7,518 nt of DNA from contig JAJZQR010000266.1 in the NCBI GenBank assembly GCA_021806765.1, positions 1 through 7,518 on the forward strand, read 5' to 3'. Made by a program: the position numbers and the translations under genes. The DNA comes from Chloroflexota bacterium (GTDB lineage Bacteria; Chloroflexota; UBA6077). The notes under the pieces were generated by a model. It was not told the origin of the DNA. It saw nothing but the letters and a program-made list of their open reading frames with translations, and searched no databases. Below, piece by piece: positions 6,153-7,518 of this stretch. Numbering within the stretch: position 1 is the stretch's first letter; the number at the start of each line of letters is the position of its first letter.

Positions 6153-6163
6153 TCCGATCGGAG
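6153..6163 (+). promoter_or_regulatory. rho Shine-Dalgarno embedded in a ten-base palindrome
   Basis: GGAG (6160-6163) lies six bases before the GTG at 6170 and serves as the ribosome binding site. Three of its bases are the right end of the perfect palindrome TCCGATCGGA (6153-6162), which could fold as a three-pair stem with loop GATC and partly hide the site. An in-frame TGA at 6164-6166 rules out any start further upstream. Confidence 0.55.
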
Positions 6164-6169
6164 TGAGTC

Positions 6170-7417
6170 GTGAACATAGCTGAACTTGAGACGAAGACCA
6201 GAGACGAACTTCAAGAGATGGCCAAGGAATTGGGCATCGCCGGTGTCAGTACGCTGCGCAAGCAGGACCTGATCTTCCGGTTGCTGCAGGCTCAGACGGA
6301 GCAGCAGGGCAACATCTTCCGTGGCGGCGTCCTGGAGATCGTCGAGGATGGGTTTGGCTTCCTGCGCCAGGAGAGATACCTGCCGGGTAGCAACGACGTG
6401 TACGTCTCCCAGTCCCAGATCCGGAGGTTTGGCCTGCGTACCGGCGACATGATTACGGGGCAGGTCCGTCCTCCTAAGGACAGCGAGAAGTACTACGGTC
6501 TGCTGCGGGTCGAGGCGGTCAACAATCTCGATCCCGAGGTGGCCAAGAGGCGGCCTCACTTCGATACCCTGACGGCCATCTTCCCACGGGAGATGATCAA
6601 CCTGGAGACCGAGCCCAAGAACCTGACCCAGCGGTTGATCAACCTGGTGGCGCCCATCGGCAGGGGGCAGCGGGGCCTCATCGTGTCGCCGCCCAAGGCC
6701 GGAAAGACCACCATCCTGAAGCACATCGCTAACGGAGTCACCAGCAATTTCTCGGACATCCATCTGATGGTGCTGCTCATCGGCGAGCGCCCGGAGGAAG
6801 TCACCGACATGAAGCGCTCCGTCAAAGGGGAGGTGATCAGTTCTACCTTCGACGAGCCGGTGGAGGATCACACCACCGTGGCGGAGATGGCCCTCAACCG
6901 GGCCAAGCGTCTGGTGGAGTGCGGGCGGGACGTGGTGATCTTGCTGGATAGCATCACCCGCCTGGCCAGAGCCTACAACCTGGCGATGCCGCCCAGCGGG
7001 CGCACCCTCTCCGGAGGCATCGATCCCATCGCCCTCTACCCGCCGAAGCGCTTCTTCGGTGCCGCCAGGAACATCGAGGAGGGTGGAAGCCTCACCGTCA
7101 TCGCTACCTGCCTGGTGGATACCGGTAGCCGGATGGATGATGTGATCTACGAGGAGTTCAAGGGCACCGGCAACATGGAGTTGCACCTGGACCGTAAGAT
7201 CGCCGAGCGCCGCACCTTCCCCGCCATCGACGTCACGAGGTCTGGTACCCGCCGTGAGGAGCTGTTGCTGGACGAGTGGACCCTGAAGCAGGTGTGGACC
7301 ATGCGCCGGATGCTGACGGCCATCGGCACCACCGAAGGGGTCGAGCTGGTGCTCTCTCGGATGGCCAAGACGACCAACAACAAGGAGTTCCTGTCTACCC
7401 TGACCAGGGATATTTAG
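6170..7417 (+). CDS. rho: Transcription termination factor Rho
   Basis: Hexameric RNA-dependent ATPase and helicase that loads on C-rich nascent RNA and releases RNA polymerase; cytoplasmic. At 415 residues it is close to E. coli Rho (419) and lacks the long N-terminal insertions found in some phyla. The Rho_N helical domain (about 4-43) includes [11 protein letters not shown] and [11 protein letters not shown]. The RNA-binding OB fold (about 48-120) has the RNP1-like DGFGFLR at 60-66 with F62 and F64. The ATPase domain has Walker [10 protein letters not shown] with K179 and Walker B VVILLDS with D260. RTLSGGIDP with [19 protein letters not shown] (the Q-loop region), [17 protein letters not shown] and [13 protein letters not shown] follow. 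All key motifs are intact. The GTG start is forced by the in-frame stop six bases upstream and has GGAG at 6160. It has its own promoter and a leader of about 230 bases that may mediate self-control. Confidence 0.98.
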   Translation: MNIAELETKTRDELQEMAKELGIAGVSTLRKQDLIFRLLQAQTEQQGNIFRGGVLEIVEDGFGFLRQERYLPGSNDVYVSQSQIRRFGLRTGDMITGQVRPPKDSEKYYGLLRVEAVNNLDPEVAKRRPHFDTLTAIFPREMINLETEPKNLTQRLINLVAPIGRGQRGLIVSPPKAGKTTILKHIANGVTSNFSDIHLMVLLIGERPEEVTDMKRSVKGEVISSTFDEPVEDHTTVAEMALNRAKRLVECGRDVVILLDSITRLARAYNLAMPPSGRTLSGGIDPIALYPPKRFFGAARNIEEGGSLTVIATCLVDTGSRMDDVIYEEFKGTGNMELHLDRKIAERRTFPAIDVTRSGTRREELLLDEWTLKQVWTMRRMLTAIGTTEGVELVLSRMAKTTNNKEFLSTLTRDI

Positions 7418-7440
7418 GCAACCCATTGGCGGGCGTGTAG

Positions 7441-7485
7441 GGGCCGGCCGTGACGCGAGCGAGCGGAGCGTCACGCTGCCGGCCC
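7441..7485. repeat. Long GC-rich interrupted palindrome downstream of rho
   Basis: GGGCCGGC (7441-7448) pairs with GCCGGCCC (7478-7485), and inside it GTGACGC (7450-7456) pairs with GCGTCAC (7468-7474), giving 15 pairs with a small internal bulge and the loop GAGCGAGCGGA. It starts 23 bases after the rho stop. No T-run follows, so it is either a strong RNA 3' structure or a dispersed REP-like repeat. The preceding GTAG (7437-7440) recalls the first bases of the palindrome at 2452. Confidence 0.7.
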
Positions 7486-7487
7486 GA

Positions 7488-7509
7488 GGGCGGGTACAGA
7501 GCCCCGCCC
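7488..7509. repeat. Second GC-rich hairpin after rho, at the window edge
   Basis: GGGCGGG (7488-7494) and CCCGCCC (7503-7509) are exact complements around the loop TACAGAGC. It is two bases from the preceding palindrome, and the pair may be one composite repeat continuing past the window. GGGGC (7440-7444) could alternatively pair with GCCCC (7501-7505). Confidence 0.55.
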
Positions 7510-7518
7510 CCCGCGTTC

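Noticed and set aside
5902..6183. 93-codon + strand frame between glpX and rho, opening with TTG/ATG at 5902/5908
   Set aside because: It has no Shine-Dalgarno, starts inside the promoter -35 box, runs through a hairpin and overlaps the rho start. The residue make-up matches no family I recognise. The stretch is better explained as the rho leader.
6038..7474. 478-codon open frame on the - strand covering rho
   Set aside because: It is the antisense of a well-identified gene. The high GC third positions of rho keep this frame free of stops, and the translated product is low-complexity (rich in His, Asp, Gly, Leu) without recognisable motifs.
1..7518. CRISPR array, tRNA or rRNA genes, transposase, prophage or defence genes
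   Set aside because: No spaced direct repeats of CRISPR type, no tRNA-like cloverleaf noticed in the gaps, and every long gene belongs to a housekeeping or conserved family.

Overview
This is a GC-rich bacterial chromosome segment with seven protein genes, all on the + strand. All of them are housekeeping or conserved families. Gene content and order (R3H/SpoIIIAA-like protein, thymidylate kinase, PII-like c-di-AMP receptor, then CTP synthase, small transaldolase, GlpX, Rho), together with GC-rich dispersed palindromes starting GTAG, suggest a member of the Chloroflexota. That placement is an inference; no marker in the window settles it.

Layout. Bases 1-1608 form a tight block: the C-terminal third or so of an R3H-domain nucleic-acid-binding protein, thymidylate kinase starting on the base after that stop codon, and DarA/PstA 15 bases later. 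After 115 bases without a clear signal comes a DUF554 membrane protein that probably starts at a TTG. A perfect 28-bp palindrome contains its stop codon. Then come pyrG, a transaldolase of the short FSA/TalC type 14 bases later, a 56-base array of seven-base units, and glpX. The glpX stop codon lies inside the -35 box of the best promoter in the window. That promoter faces a leader of about 230 bases before rho. The window ends in two GC-rich hairpins after rho.

Function. tmk and pyrG supply dTDP and CTP. The transaldolase and the class II fructose-1,6-bisphosphatase act in the sugar-phosphate pool that links gluconeogenesis and the pentose phosphate pathway. DarA/PstA is a second-messenger receptor whose partner is unknown. 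Rho is the transcription termination helicase. The short spacings suggest co-transcription of R3H-tmk-darA and of pyrG-transaldolase (perhaps with glpX), while rho appears to have its own promoter.

I see no new multi-gene system. The part most worth checking is the rho leader, which combines a strong promoter, a terminator-like hairpin, a possible leaderless 11-codon reading frame and a C-rich, G-poor stretch. This would fit autogenous control of rho. The palindromes and the inverted heptad array are the other unexplained structures.
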